Counted from the stretch's first letter, positions 1 to 7,659 are shown. The stretch: DNA of 64,000 bases from JBBDRJ01 sp963766295 (GCA_963766295.1 CAVXYW010000002.1:1364001-1428000), one strand, 5' to 3'. Notes: a model not told the origin generated them from the letters alone. Numbers and translations are program-made.

Positions 1-484
1 TCAAGTCCCGGTTGAAGATCCGCAGTCGTCCGATCTCGAAAACGGCTTGGGCGCGCAGAGTGCGCGGGTAGGTCTCGGGGCTCACGCCTCGCCAGACCTG
101 CACGGCATACGACAGGAAAAACGACGCTCCGATCGCACTGATCAAGTACGCGAGGCGCGGTGCACTGCGGCGACGCAGCGGACGGTACGCCACACGTTCG
201 ATCCCGACCGCGACCAACCCCGAGGCGAGCATCGCCGGCAGCAATGTCGCGACGAGCAGCATTGCTCCTTGACCTTGTGACGTTGCCCCATCCGGTGCGA
301 TCACACCAAGAACCAAAGCGCCGGCCAGCACGCCCGACATGAACACCTCGGAGTGGGCGAAATTGATGAGCTGCATAACGCCGTACACCAGCGTGTAGCC
401 GATGGCTATGAGCGCATAGACACCGCCGATCGACAGACCGCCCGCGATACGGAAAGGCAGCTCGGTGGTCAGGCACTCGGTCAT
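1..484 (-). CDS. livH: Branched-chain amino acid ABC transporter permease (LivH family), N-terminal part
   Basis: This is the 5' part of a gene that leaves the window at base 1; about 161 residues are visible from the ATG at 484. Near the N terminus it carries the LivH-type sequence GGVYALIAIGYTLVYGVM followed by QLINFAHSE, with further hydrophobic segments after it. LivH is one of two inner-membrane permeases of the high-affinity leucine/isoleucine/valine importer. The binding-protein gene lies directly upstream on the same strand with a hairpin between them, so the two are probably co-transcribed with partial termination. Substrate specificity cannot be read from the sequence: amides and urea are also carried by this family. 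Confidence 0.9.
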   Translation of the reverse strand, partial: MTECLTTELPFRIAGGLSIGGVYALIAIGYTLVYGVMQLINFAHSEVFMSGVLAGALVLGVIAPDGATSQGQGAMLLVATLLPAMLASGLVAVGIERVAYRPLRRRSAPRLAYLISAIGASFFLSYAVQVWRGVSPETYPRTLRAQAVFEIGRLRIFNRDL

Positions 485-496
485 GCGAACCGAAAA

Positions 497-522
497 GAGG
501 GGGCCACTTTCGTGGCCCCCTC
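497..522 (-). terminator. Intrinsic terminator or attenuating hairpin between livK and livH
   Basis: A perfect 11-bp inverted repeat (497-507 and 512-522) with a TTTC loop. On the minus strand the stem is followed at once by TTTT. It lies 23 bases after the livK stop and 13 bases before the livH ATG. A leaky terminator here would give more binding protein than permease, which is usual for ABC importers. Confidence 0.75.
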
Positions 523-544
523 TCCAGATCGGTCGATCTTCGTC

Positions 545-1831
545 TTAGTCGGCTTCAGTGATGTCGGCGATCGTGCCAACGAACTCGTACTTACCGTCCC
601 GGACAACGTATGTCCAGGTGGTCGTATCCGTCGGCTCGCGATTCTCCGTCCAGTTGAAGACCTTCGACACACCCTCGTAGTCCTTGAGATTCGTGACGTA
701 CTCGCGAACCGACGCGCGCGTCGCGTTCGCTCCACCGTCCTTGATGGCGTCGATAAGGATGTTGGTCACGTCCCAAGACTCGGCTGTGTAGAGACCGGGC
801 GCCTTTCCGTACTCCTCTTGATAGTCGGAAACGAACTCCTCCCCCTCAGGAGATTCCAGGATGTTGGCGTCGGTGCACGGGCACGTCACGATGGCACCCT
901 CTGCGTCTTCTCCCCCTTCCTTCAGGAAGTTATCTCCCTTGAGGCCGTCGCCGCCGATGAACAGACCCTCGCCACCTTGTGCCCGATACTCCTTGAGGAG
1001 GAGTGGAGCTTCCGACTCGTAGCCCGCGTAATACAGGACGTCGTGGTCTTCAGCGATCACCGAATCGACGACGGACCTGTAATTGGTCGTGGGCTCGATG
1101 CCTTCTTCGAGAACAACCTCAAGCCCGGCGTCTCGGACGCTCTTTGGAACTGCTTCACCGAGACCCGCCCCGTAAGGGGACTTGTCATTCACGACAGCGA
1201 CCTTCTCGCACCCGAGCGCCTCGAGCAGCTGGCCGGTCTGTCCGCCCTGAACGAAGTCGTTGCCAAGCCCGCGGAAGAACCCTTCCCAGCCCTTCCCCGT
1301 GAGATCTGGACGCGTCGCCGATGCCGTTATGAACGTAAGCCCGGCATCGTTGAGCGGCCCGCCGCCGACGTCCGTCTCACCCGAGAAGCTCGGACCGTTG
1401 ACGGCAAGGACGGCCGGGTCGTCTATGAAGCGCTGAACGAGGCCCCTTGTGGGAGCGGGGTCAGTGCCGGCGTCCTTGTTGTCGATGACAACGGTTTCGA
1501 TGTTGAAGGGTAGATCGCCCGCCTCATTTCTCTGCTTCACCGCAAGGAGGAATGTGTCCTTTGCCGAGATCAGCAGGCTCGCGTTCCCACCCGTGAGGTC
1601 GCCGATCCACCCGAGCTTCACGGTTGGCTTGGCCTGCGCCAGATCCTGTTTCGCGCTCGCCAACTTGAAGTCGTTGCGCAGGAGCTTGGTCGTTCCCAAA
1701 GCCTGCAGACCCTCGGCGCTGCAGTCCGCTGCCTGAGTGCCGCCACCACCGCCTTCTTCAGCGCATGCGCCAAGAACAAGCGCCAGCGCCGAGAAGAGCG
1801 TTGCCGCCAGGATCATCCGCTTCCTACGCAC
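545..1831 (-). CDS. livK: Branched-chain amino acid ABC transporter substrate-binding lipoprotein
   Basis: A 428-residue periplasmic-binding-protein fold type I (LivK/AmiC-like) lipoprotein. It starts with a basic n-region, a hydrophobic stretch and the lipobox LGAC with Cys23 as the likely lipidation site, then a Gly-rich linker. Motifs near WIGDLTGGNA and NGPSFSGETD are typical of the ligand-binding cleft. The GTG at 1831 is chosen because GAGGGAGG lies 5 bases upstream; an in-frame ATG at 1816 is possible. It would capture branched-chain amino acids or related ligands at the outer face of the membrane for the LivH-type permease downstream. Ligand identity is inferred only from the family. 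Confidence 0.88.
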   Translation of the reverse strand: MRRKRMILAATLFSALALVLGACAEEGGGGGTQAADCSAEGLQALGTTKLLRNDFKLASAKQDLAQAKPTVKLGWIGDLTGGNASLLISAKDTFLLAVKQRNEAGDLPFNIETVVIDNKDAGTDPAPTRGLVQRFIDDPAVLAVNGPSFSGETDVGGGPLNDAGLTFITASATRPDLTGKGWEGFFRGLGNDFVQGGQTGQLLEALGCEKVAVVNDKSPYGAGLGEAVPKSVRDAGLEVVLEEGIEPTTNYRSVVDSVIAEDHDVLYYAGYESEAPLLLKEYRAQGGEGLFIGGDGLKGDNFLKEGGEDAEGAIVTCPCTDANILESPEGEEFVSDYQEEYGKAPGLYTAESWDVTNILIDAIKDGGANATRASVREYVTNLKDYEGVSKVFNWTENREPTDTTTWTYVVRDGKYEFVGTIADITEAD

Positions 1832-1873
1832 ACGAGCCTCCCTCGCTAGCCGTTACGACCATTCAACTTGTGG

Positions 1874-1903
1874 TTAATACCATTCCCCGTATCGGGGAGT
1901 CCA
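1874..1903 (-). promoter_or_regulatory. Possible livK promoter containing a short palindrome
   Basis: On the minus strand TGGACT (1903-1898) and TATTAA (1879-1874) are separated by 18 bases. The spacer holds the inverted repeat CCCCG-ATA-CGGGG (1885-1897). It could be a promoter with an operator, or a weak end for the upstream regulator gene. There is no T-run, so I prefer the first reading. Confidence 0.35.
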
Positions 1904-1927
1904 TGAGCGCCCTACAGAAACGGCTTC

Positions 1928-2536
1928 TCAGTGGGTCGCTGGAAGGTCGCCGAGTCCGCCCTCTATGACGAGCTTCGCGACCTCGCCTATCTTCAGACCA
2001 CGATCCATCGCGGCGCGCTGCATGAAGCGGTAGGCCTCGGCTTCTCCCAGGCCTTCGCTAACGAGGATCCCTTTAGCCCGTTCGACCAGCTTGCGCGCCT
2101 CCAATCGTTCGCTGAGCTCTGAAACCTCACCTTCGAGGCCTGCGACCTCCTTGTAGCGCTCTAAAGCCACCTCGATAGCCGGAAGCAGATCGCTCTTCTG
2201 GAAGGGCTTGACGAGGTAAGCCATGGCTCCGGCCTGTGCCGCTTGCGCTGCGAGGTCGCGCTGGCTGAAAGCGGTGAGGATGAGCACGGGCGCGATGCGC
2301 TCTTGGGTGATCATCTCGGCGGCACGGATCCCGTTCATGCCGGGCATCTTGATGTCGAGGATCACGAGGTCCGGACGATGCTCGCGAGCAAGATCAACGG
2401 CTTGGCGGCCGTCGGCTGCTTCACCGACGACGTCGAAACCCTCCTCTTGAAGCATCTCGCAGAGGTCCATACGGATGATGGCTTCGTCCTCGGCGATCAC
2501 GACGCGAGGCATGTCGTCGTTCGTTGCCCCGGTCAT
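1928..2536 (-). CDS. ANTAR-domain response regulator (PdtaR/AmiR-NasR type)
   Basis: A 202-residue protein with a receiver domain (about residues 10-125), a coiled-coil linker and a C-terminal ANTAR RNA-binding domain (about 138-195, with KLVERAKGIL and ease of match to the family's helical core). Phosphoacceptor Asp61 (LVILDIKMPG), Thr88 and Lys110 are all present. ANTAR proteins act as phosphorylation-dependent antiterminators that bind paired hexaloop hairpins in leader RNA. The gene overlaps the DUF2505 gene upstream by four bases (ATGA). Its position near trpA resembles the pdtaR neighbourhood of mycobacteria. The partner kinase is not in this window. Met9 is an alternative start. Confidence 0.92.
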   Translation of the reverse strand: MTGATNDDMPRVVIAEDEAIIRMDLCEMLQEEGFDVVGEAADGRQAVDLAREHRPDLVILDIKMPGMNGIRAAEMITQERIAPVLILTAFSQRDLAAQAAQAGAMAYLVKPFQKSDLLPAIEVALERYKEVAGLEGEVSELSERLEARKLVERAKGILVSEGLGEAEAYRFMQRAAMDRGLKIGEVAKLVIEGGLGDLPATH

Positions 2537-3030
2537 GACCGAGTTCCGACGTACTCGTTCAAGAGCTTGGCCTCAGCGTCAAAGGTGTCCTTCATTCCGT
2601 CGCCGATGAACTTCGCCACCCGACCCCCGATGAGCGGGATGCTCACACGTACGTCGGCTTCCACGACGCGCTTGGTCGTCTCGCCCTCGGCAACGAAGAC
2701 ATACCGGCCGTTGCACTTGAAGCGGCCCTTCATGACGTGTGGATGGATCTCGTAACGCCACTCGTTACGCGCGGGATCGAAAATGCCTTCTTCGTCCCAC
2801 GAGACGGTTGACCCGCCGATGGCCTTGAGGACGGTGCCGGGAAGCGGACCGGCGAAGCGATACCGAACGATGCGATGGATGGAGCCGTCCGGCTTGCGAT
2901 CGAAGGTCGTCACCGTTCGCTCGGCCACGTTCGGCAGCTCGGTGAGTCGGACGTCGAAAGCTTCTTCCATGCTCGCCCGCACGGCGTCGGCAACCGATGC
3001 GTTTATGTGGTGCTCGATCCGGAGTTCCAT
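2533..3030 (-). CDS. DUF2505-family protein (START/Bet v 1-like fold)
   Basis: A 165-residue soluble protein resembling the actinobacterial DUF2505 family, thought to adopt a START-like lipid or ligand-binding fold. It opens with a beta strand and helix (EHHINASVADAVRASM) and ends with a long helix (GDGMKDTFDAEAKLLNEY), as such folds do. There is no signal peptide or membrane segment. Its stop overlaps the ATG of the ANTAR regulator, which suggests the two are made together. The function of the family is unknown and I infer none beyond possible binding of a hydrophobic ligand. Confidence 0.75.
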   Translation of the reverse strand: MELRIEHHINASVADAVRASMEEAFDVRLTELPNVAERTVTTFDRKPDGSIHRIVRYRFAGPLPGTVLKAIGGSTVSWDEEGIFDPARNEWRYEIHPHVMKGRFKCNGRYVFVAEGETTKRVVEADVRVSIPLIGGRVAKFIGDGMKDTFDAEAKLLNEYVGTRS

Positions 3031-3064
3031 TGAGGAGAGGCTACCCGCGAAGAAGGAGTTCTAG

Positions 3065-3148
3065 TACCGGCGGAGGGACTCGAACCCCCACGGGCTTTTG
3101 GCCCAATGGATTTTGAATCCATCGTGTCTACCATTCCACCACGCCGGC
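3065..3148 (-). tRNA. tRNA-Leu (anticodon CAA)
   Basis: An 84-base class II tRNA. Acceptor strands GCCGGCG and CGCCGGT pair with one G-U at position 1-72 and A as discriminator. The anticodon stem ATGGA/TCCAT encloses TTCAAAA, giving anticodon CAA (codon UUG). There is a long variable arm and a T-arm with TTCGAGT. The 3' CCA is not encoded. Confidence 0.97.
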
Positions 3149-3173
3149 GTATCTCAACAACTATAAGGACGAC

Positions 3174-3506
3174 TCAGGCGAGAGTCGCCGTGCCGACCAT
3201 CAGGGTTTCACCGCGCTGGTTGACCGCCGTGATCTCGTGTCCGCTCTCGATGTCAATTGCAGCAAGAGTCACAGTGTCTTCGGCGAATACCGGCTTTGTG
3301 AACTTCACCGAGATCTCGCCTCGTTCCAGCCACACCCGACCGTGTAACCGCGTCATCAACTCGGACGCGAACGCCAGCGTCATCATCCCCTGCGCGATCG
3401 GTGCGTCCAGACCCGTTCTCTTGGCGACTTCGATATCGGAATGGATGTTGCCCGCCCCGGAGTACAACGTCATGTCGTCCTGCGTGACGTGCTTGGTCAG
3501 CTCCAT
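3174..3506 (-). CDS. MaoC-like hot-dog dehydratase, catalytic-type half
   Basis: A 110-residue single hot-dog protein with the hydratase-like motif YSGAGNIHSD, in which Asp and His are the expected catalytic pair, followed by APIAQGMMTLAF. Such proteins (HadB, PhaJ, MaoC) hydrate enoyl thioesters or dehydrate 3-hydroxyacyl thioesters. The ATG at 3506 is chosen because it overlaps the upstream stop as TGATG and has GGGAGG just before it; the longer frame to 3563 would run deep into the upstream gene. It pairs with the next gene as a likely heterodimer. A place in fatty acid or mycolate-like synthesis is possible but not shown. Confidence 0.85.
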   Translation of the reverse strand: MELTKHVTQDDMTLYSGAGNIHSDIEVAKRTGLDAPIAQGMMTLAFASELMTRLHGRVWLERGEISVKFTKPVFAEDTVTLAAIDIESGHEITAVNQRGETLMVGTATLA

Positions 3507-3904
3507 CAGACCTCCCCACGCAGATGGACTTCGGGCCAGATGCACGTCATCCGAGCCCACCACACTCGCTCGTCACCGCGAAGGAAGTCGCAATCGATGG
3601 CGACGTAGGCCTTGTCCCGGCGCATCTCCTTGAGCGAGACGGTGCCGGTCGCGTTCAGCGTCTCTCCTACCTTCACCGGAGCGAAGTAACGCAGCTCCTG
3701 GTGGGAGTGGATGATCGGCCCCGGGTACTTCGATCCGAGAACGAAGATCGCGAAGTTCCCGGCGACGGACGGATCTATCAGGTCCGCGTGCTCGCTTAGT
3801 TCGTTCTTGGCACTGTCGATGTAGCGTCGATGCAGCTTCTCGGACAGGCGAACCTCCATAGGACCGATCGATTCGCCCAGCTGGACGTCCGTCCATCTAC
3901 CCAT
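3506..3904 (-). CDS. MaoC N-terminal-like hot-dog protein (HadA/HadC-like)
   Basis: A 132-residue hot-dog protein of the MaoC N-terminal type, with FVLGSKYPG and the central LRYFAPVKVGETL. It lacks the catalytic Asp/His motif and normally dimerises with a catalytic MaoC partner, which is encoded directly downstream. Its ATG overlaps the end of trpA by eight bases, so these two genes ride on the trp transcript. Together they resemble the mycobacterial HadAB pair, a (3R)-hydroxyacyl-ACP dehydratase. The substrate is unknown. Confidence 0.8.
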   Translation of the reverse strand: MGRWTDVQLGESIGPMEVRLSEKLHRRYIDSAKNELSEHADLIDPSVAGNFAIFVLGSKYPGPIIHSHQELRYFAPVKVGETLNATGTVSLKEMRRDKAYVAIDCDFLRGDERVWWARMTCIWPEVHLRGEV

Positions 3905-4718
3905 CGATAGCCCCGCGCATGTCCTTCACCAAGCCGATAGCGGCCTCTACTCCGTCCTCTTGGGCTGCCTTCAGGACGGCACTGCCGACAATCACGCCAT
4001 CGGAGAACCGGCACGCTTCTGCCGCTTGGTCCGGCGTTGAAATACCGAGACCGACGAGAGCCGGCCGATCCGTAACCGCACGCACGGCATCGACCACGCC
4101 CTTGGCTCGCTCCGAAAGCGATCCGCGCACACCGGTGACGCCTAGCAACGACACGCAGTAGACGAAACCGCTTCCTTCGCGAACGATCGCTTCGATCCGC
4201 TCTTTGGGCGTCGTTGGCGCGGCCAGAAAGGCCGTCTCCAGCTCGTACTTCCTCGCAGCCACCAACCAACTGCCCGCTTCTTCGACCGGCAGGTCGGGAA
4301 TGATCACTCCGGACGCGCCGCTCGCGACTGCTTCCGACGCGAACTTCTCTTCGCCCATGGCCAGGATCGGGTTGACGTACGTCATGAACACGAACGGGAC
4401 CCCGACATCGAGTCCTGCGAGTGTTCGCAAGACAGATGGCGGCCGCACTTCAGCCTTGAGCGCAATGTCCGATGCGTGCTGAACAACCGGCCCGTCCATA
4501 ATCGGGTCTGAGAAGGGGATGCCTATCTCCAACAGATCGGCTCCGGCACCCACGACACCACGCAACATGTCCGGGAACTCTTCGGGGCTCGGAAAGCCGC
4601 ACGTTAGATAAGGAGCCAGGATCTTTCGTCCGGAATTCCGCAGAGAACGCAGATGCGTTTCTAGGCTTATCAGAACTTCACCTCGCGCATGAATGCGGCC
4701 GGATCGTAGGACTCGCAC
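3897..4718 (-). CDS. trpA: Tryptophan synthase alpha chain
   Basis: TrpA cleaves indole-3-glycerol phosphate to indole, which passes through the tunnel to TrpB. The TIM-barrel motif LLEIGIPFSDP followed by DGP is present; Glu64 and Asp75 (numbered from the GTG at 4718) match the catalytic Glu/Asp pair with the expected spacing of 11. LGVTGVRG and the phosphate-binding VGLGIST are also seen. The start is uncertain. GTG at 4718 has no visible ribosome site and overlaps the cupin gene by 49 bases. A CTG at 4673 gives the usual family N terminus and has GAGGTGA four bases upstream. I give the longer coordinates and regard the CTG as a serious alternative. Confidence 0.95.
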   Translation of the reverse strand: MRVLRSGRIHARGEVLISLETHLRSLRNSGRKILAPYLTCGFPSPEEFPDMLRGVVGAGADLLEIGIPFSDPIMDGPVVQHASDIALKAEVRPPSVLRTLAGLDVGVPFVFMTYVNPILAMGEEKFASEAVASGASGVIIPDLPVEEAGSWLVAARKYELETAFLAAPTTPKERIEAIVREGSGFVYCVSLLGVTGVRGSLSERAKGVVDAVRAVTDRPALVGLGISTPDQAAEACRFSDGVIVGSAVLKAAQEDGVEAAIGLVKDMRGAIDG

Positions 4719-5068
4719 TCGACGACTATGGCCTTCATCCCCTTGTCGGTTCCCGATTCGTGACTCTCGCCGGGCTCCCAGAACGCAGCGCGCCCGGACT
4801 GGATCGGAACCTTCTTCTCGTCGTCACCCGACACCCAACCGCTTCCCTCCACGACCACGAACAGTTGTGGCCCAGTCGCGGGATGGCGCGGGATGAATCC
4901 GCCGGCGCCGATGTGGAAGCACGCGAAACGGGATCCGACCTCGGTCAAGAAGATCGGACTGATGACCGTCTTCGACGCCTTGGGATCGACACGGTGACTT
5001 TTGCCCTGTGCATCGGTCCACTGCGTCAGCGGACGGCCGCTGTTTGGGTCGAAGGAGAAGATCCTCAT
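4670..5068 (-). CDS. Small single-domain cupin protein between trpB and trpA
   Basis: A 132-residue cupin. It has a beta-rich core with GGFIPRHPATGPQLFVVVEG (motif 1, one His in place of the usual HxH, Gln where Glu is common) and EPGESHES (motif 2 His). A metal site is therefore possible but incomplete. The start ATG overlaps the trpB stop (ATGA), and the stop overlaps the possible CTG of trpA, so the gene is locked into the trp operon. Cupins range from sugar-binding to dioxygenases and regulators. A link to tryptophan or indole metabolism is inferred from position only. Confidence 0.82.
   Translation of the reverse strand: MRIFSFDPNSGRPLTQWTDAQGKSHRVDPKASKTVISPIFLTEVGSRFACFHIGAGGFIPRHPATGPQLFVVVEGSGWVSGDDEKKVPIQSGRAAFWEPGESHESGTDKGMKAIVVECESYDPAAFMREVKF
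4671..4684 (-). promoter_or_regulatory. Strong ribosome-binding site before a possible CTG start of trpA
   Basis: On the minus strand GAGGTGA (4684-4678) is followed after four bases by CTG (4673-4671), in frame with trpA and two bases into the cupin stop codon (CTGA). No ATG, GTG or TTG lies at the right distance. This implies CTG initiation or reinitiation by ribosomes ending the cupin gene. Confidence 0.5.
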
Positions 5069-6264
5069 TGGGACAACTTCCTGACGGTCTCGACGTCCTT
5101 GTCGCCGCGTCCCGACAGCAGCAGCAGAACGTCTCCGGACAACTTTCCTTCGTCGCCTTCGCGTAGCAGGTAGGCGATCGCGTGCGCCGCCTCGAGAGCC
5201 GGCACGATTCCCTCGAGCTTCGAAAACTCGTGGAATGCAGCCAATGCTTCGTCGTCGGTGACCGATACGTAAGAAGCAAGACCTTCCGCCGCGAGGTATG
5301 CGTGTTCGGGTCCCGACCCCGGATAGTCGAGTCCGGCAGATATCGAATGCGCCGGACGGATCAACCCGTCCGGCTCTTGAAGGATCCGTGTCCGCGCCCC
5401 ATGCAGCACGCCGTCGGTGCCGGCCGAGATCGATGCGCCGTGCTCCTCGGTATCGACGCCGTGTCCGCCCGGTTCGACGCCGACGAGCCGCACTCCGTCG
5501 ATCCCCACGAAACCGGAGAAGACGCCTATGGCGTTCGAGCCACCACCGACACACGCGGTGACGAGGTCGGGCATGCGTCCGATCCTGTCGAAGATCTGGG
5601 CGCGCGCTTCTTCACCGATGACCTTTTGCAGCTCTTTGACGATCCACGGGAAGGGATGTGGTCCTACCACCGAGCCTATGACGTAGTGAGTCGACTCGAC
5701 GTTGGTCACCCAGTCCCGGAAGGCCTCGTTCACCGCGTCCTTCAGCGTGCGACTTCCGGACTCGACAGGGACGACCTCTGCGCCCAACACACCCATGCGG
5801 TAGACGTTCAACGCCTGGCGCTCCATGTCCTCTGCGCCCATGTACACGACGCAGTCCAGCCCGAACAACGCCGCCCCTGTTGCGGTTGCGACTCCGTGCT
5901 GCCCTGCTCCCGTTTCGGCGATCACTCGGGACTTGCCGAGTCGTTTTGTGAGCAGACATTGGCCCAATACGTTGTTCACCTTGTGCGAGCCGGTGTGCGC
6001 CAGGTCCTCGCGCTTGACCCACACGGTTGCACCGACGCGTTCGCTCAACCTCTCGGCCTTGTACATGGGCGTCGGCCGCCCCGCATAGTTGCGCCGGTAG
6101 TCGTCGAGCTCGGCGATGAACGACGCATCTTCTCGCGCCGCCCTCCACGCGCTTTCGAGCTCGAGGAGTGCCGGCATCAGTACTTCGGGCGCGTACCGGC
6201 CGCCGTACTCGCCGTAGCGCCCGTGCTCGTCCGGAAGGATCTCGATCGGATTCGGACTAGCCAT
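5065..6264 (-). CDS. trpB: Tryptophan synthase beta chain
   Basis: A 399-residue PLP enzyme that condenses indole with serine. The pyridoxal lysine is Lys95 in HTGSHKVNN, the phosphate loop is GGGSNA, and the sequences GAGQHG and GRGDKD near the C terminus are standard. It is a TrpB1-type chain, with the N-terminal GRYGEYGGRYAPE that contacts TrpA. It overlaps trpF upstream by eight bases and the cupin gene downstream by four. Expression is almost certainly from the trpDCFB transcript. Confidence 0.98.
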   Translation of the reverse strand: MASPNPIEILPDEHGRYGEYGGRYAPEVLMPALLELESAWRAAREDASFIAELDDYRRNYAGRPTPMYKAERLSERVGATVWVKREDLAHTGSHKVNNVLGQCLLTKRLGKSRVIAETGAGQHGVATATGAALFGLDCVVYMGAEDMERQALNVYRMGVLGAEVVPVESGSRTLKDAVNEAFRDWVTNVESTHYVIGSVVGPHPFPWIVKELQKVIGEEARAQIFDRIGRMPDLVTACVGGGSNAIGVFSGFVGIDGVRLVGVEPGGHGVDTEEHGASISAGTDGVLHGARTRILQEPDGLIRPAHSISAGLDYPGSGPEHAYLAAEGLASYVSVTDDEALAAFHEFSKLEGIVPALEAAHAIAYLLREGDEGKLSGDVLLLLSGRGDKDVETVRKLSQ

Positions 6265-6892
6265 CTGCCGACCTGGCTTTCTCGACGAACTCTTTCATCG
6301 CTTCTGGATCCTTTAAACCGGGCTCTAATTCGACGCCGGACGACACGTCTACCCCTGATGGTTTCAGACGTTGAACGGCGTCCGTCACGTTGCCCGGTTT
6401 CAGTCCGCCGGACAGCACGAAATCGATCGCGGGACGGTTCGCCTCGATGACGTCCCACGGAGCGACTTGGCCCGTGCCACCGAGCTTTCCTTCGACGTAG
6501 CTATCGAGATGAAGGGCATCGCATTCCAGCCGCTCAACCTCTGCCAGATCCTCAGCGGTGCGCACGCGAACCGTCCGCAGCACGGCTACACCGCTCGGAA
6601 GGAATCGTCCGGCGACGAGTGGGGCTGGGAACTGAACGCCATCGAGATTCAGGAGCTCGGCCACTTCGCCCACCTCACGAGGAGCCGAGTCGTCGAAGAC
6701 ACCGAAAGCCATGACTCCTTCGGGGATCGCATCCCTTATTTCCTTGGCCGCCTCGAGAGTCACTCGACGCGATGAAGGCGCAAAGATCATCCCGACGGCC
6801 GACACTCCGGCTTCGACGGCGGCGATCGCGTCTTCGGGGCGCGTGATGCCGTCCACCTTGATCCAGATCCCCCGCGGGTCGGAGATCGTCAT
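6257..6892 (-). CDS. trpF: Phosphoribosylanthranilate isomerase with Asp at the catalytic-Cys position
   Basis: A 211-residue TIM barrel that should isomerise phosphoribosylanthranilate to CdRP. Family landmarks are present: GITRPEDA, GMIFAPSS, the acid Asp130 in HLDS, and the phosphate sites SGGLKPGNV and GVDVSSGVE. The canonical base is the Cys of KICGIT; here the sequence is KVDGIT, with Asp14 (GAC) instead. An Asp base with an Asp acid is the arrangement of HisA, which catalyses the same chemistry. The gene overlaps trpC (ATGA) and trpB. Many actinomycetes lack trpF and use bifunctional PriA, so a separate trpF beside a HisA-like gene is worth noting. Confidence 0.93.
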   Translation of the reverse strand: MTISDPRGIWIKVDGITRPEDAIAAVEAGVSAVGMIFAPSSRRVTLEAAKEIRDAIPEGVMAFGVFDDSAPREVGEVAELLNLDGVQFPAPLVAGRFLPSGVAVLRTVRVRTAEDLAEVERLECDALHLDSYVEGKLGGTGQVAPWDVIEANRPAIDFVLSGGLKPGNVTDAVQRLKPSGVDVSSGVELEPGLKDPEAMKEFVEKARSADG

Positions 6893-7659
6893 CGGCCCAG
6901 CAACTCGCGGATCTTGGCCGCAGGATCGTCGGAACGAACTAAGGCTTCCCCCACGAGGATCGCGTCGACGCCGATGTCCTCCAGGGCTTGCACGTCGTCT
7001 CGTGTCGAGATCGCGCTCTCACCGACCACCACAACCCCTTCAGGGATCATCGGACGCAGACGTGCCGTCGCCGACGGATCTTCATCGAAGGTCTGCAAGT
7101 CGCGGTGGTTGACGCCGATGACTTCCGCCCCGGCGTCGAGAGCACGCCCGACGTCGTTCTCATCGAACACCTCGACGAGGGCGGTCAAGCCCCAGCGCCG
7201 AACTTCGTCCATTAGTTCGTCGAGGTTGTGCTCGGCGATCCGCACTATGACGAGCACGCCGTCCGCACCGGTTGCACACGCTTCGACGATTTGCGCGCGA
7301 TCGAGGATGAAGTCTTTCCACAGCACTGGGAGTTGTGTGGCATCGCGCGCACTCACGAGATCTTCGGCCGAGCCGGCGAAGAATTCCGGCTCCGTCAGCA
7401 CAGAGATCGCGTTCGCTCCCCCGCGTTCGTAGGTTCGCGCAAGATCGGCCGGATCCAACCCGGAATCGAGCTCACCTTTCGAGGGCGACTTTCTTTTGAT
7501 CTCCGCGATGATCGACATACCGGGCTTGCGGAGAGCACCGGCGAAATCGCGAGACGGCGGCAAACTGCGAGCTCGTTCTTCCAATTCGCCAAGCCTGGGA
7601 CGCAGTGCTTCAACAACGCGTGTTCTCCCCGGGAGGATTCGCTCGAGGAACGAGCTCAT
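6889..7659 (-). CDS. trpC: Indole-3-glycerol phosphate synthase
   Basis: A 256-residue TIM-barrel enzyme that closes the indole ring. The catalytic residues are in the expected motifs: Lys in EIKRKSPSKG, Lys in LWKDFI, Glu in LVEVF, Asn in GVNHRDL (where NNR is more usual) and Glu-Ser in GESAI. It is single-function, not fused to TrpF. Its ATG abuts the trpD stop (TGAATG) and its stop overlaps trpF (ATGA). Confidence 0.98.
   Translation of the reverse strand: MSSFLERILPGRTRVVEALRPRLGELEERARSLPPSRDFAGALRKPGMSIIAEIKRKSPSKGELDSGLDPADLARTYERGGANAISVLTEPEFFAGSAEDLVSARDATQLPVLWKDFILDRAQIVEACATGADGVLVIVRIAEHNLDELMDEVRRWGLTALVEVFDENDVGRALDAGAEVIGVNHRDLQTFDEDPSATARLRPMIPEGVVVVGESAISTRDDVQALEDIGVDAILVGEALVRSDDPAAKIRELLGR

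Noticed and set aside
353..1513. A 386-codon open frame on the plus strand opposite livK
   Set aside because: It is antisense to a clear binding-protein gene, has no recognisable motif or ribosome site, and such frames are common in GC-rich DNA. The same applies to long plus-strand frames opposite hisD, dnaE and trpB.
1832..1927. ANTAR target RNA (paired hexaloop hairpins) before livK
   Set aside because: The only hairpin has loop GATACG at best and lacks the A1/G4 loop pattern, and no second hairpin follows.
3065..3148. tRNA-Leu as an integration site
   Set aside because: No integrase gene or duplicated tRNA 3' end was seen on either side.
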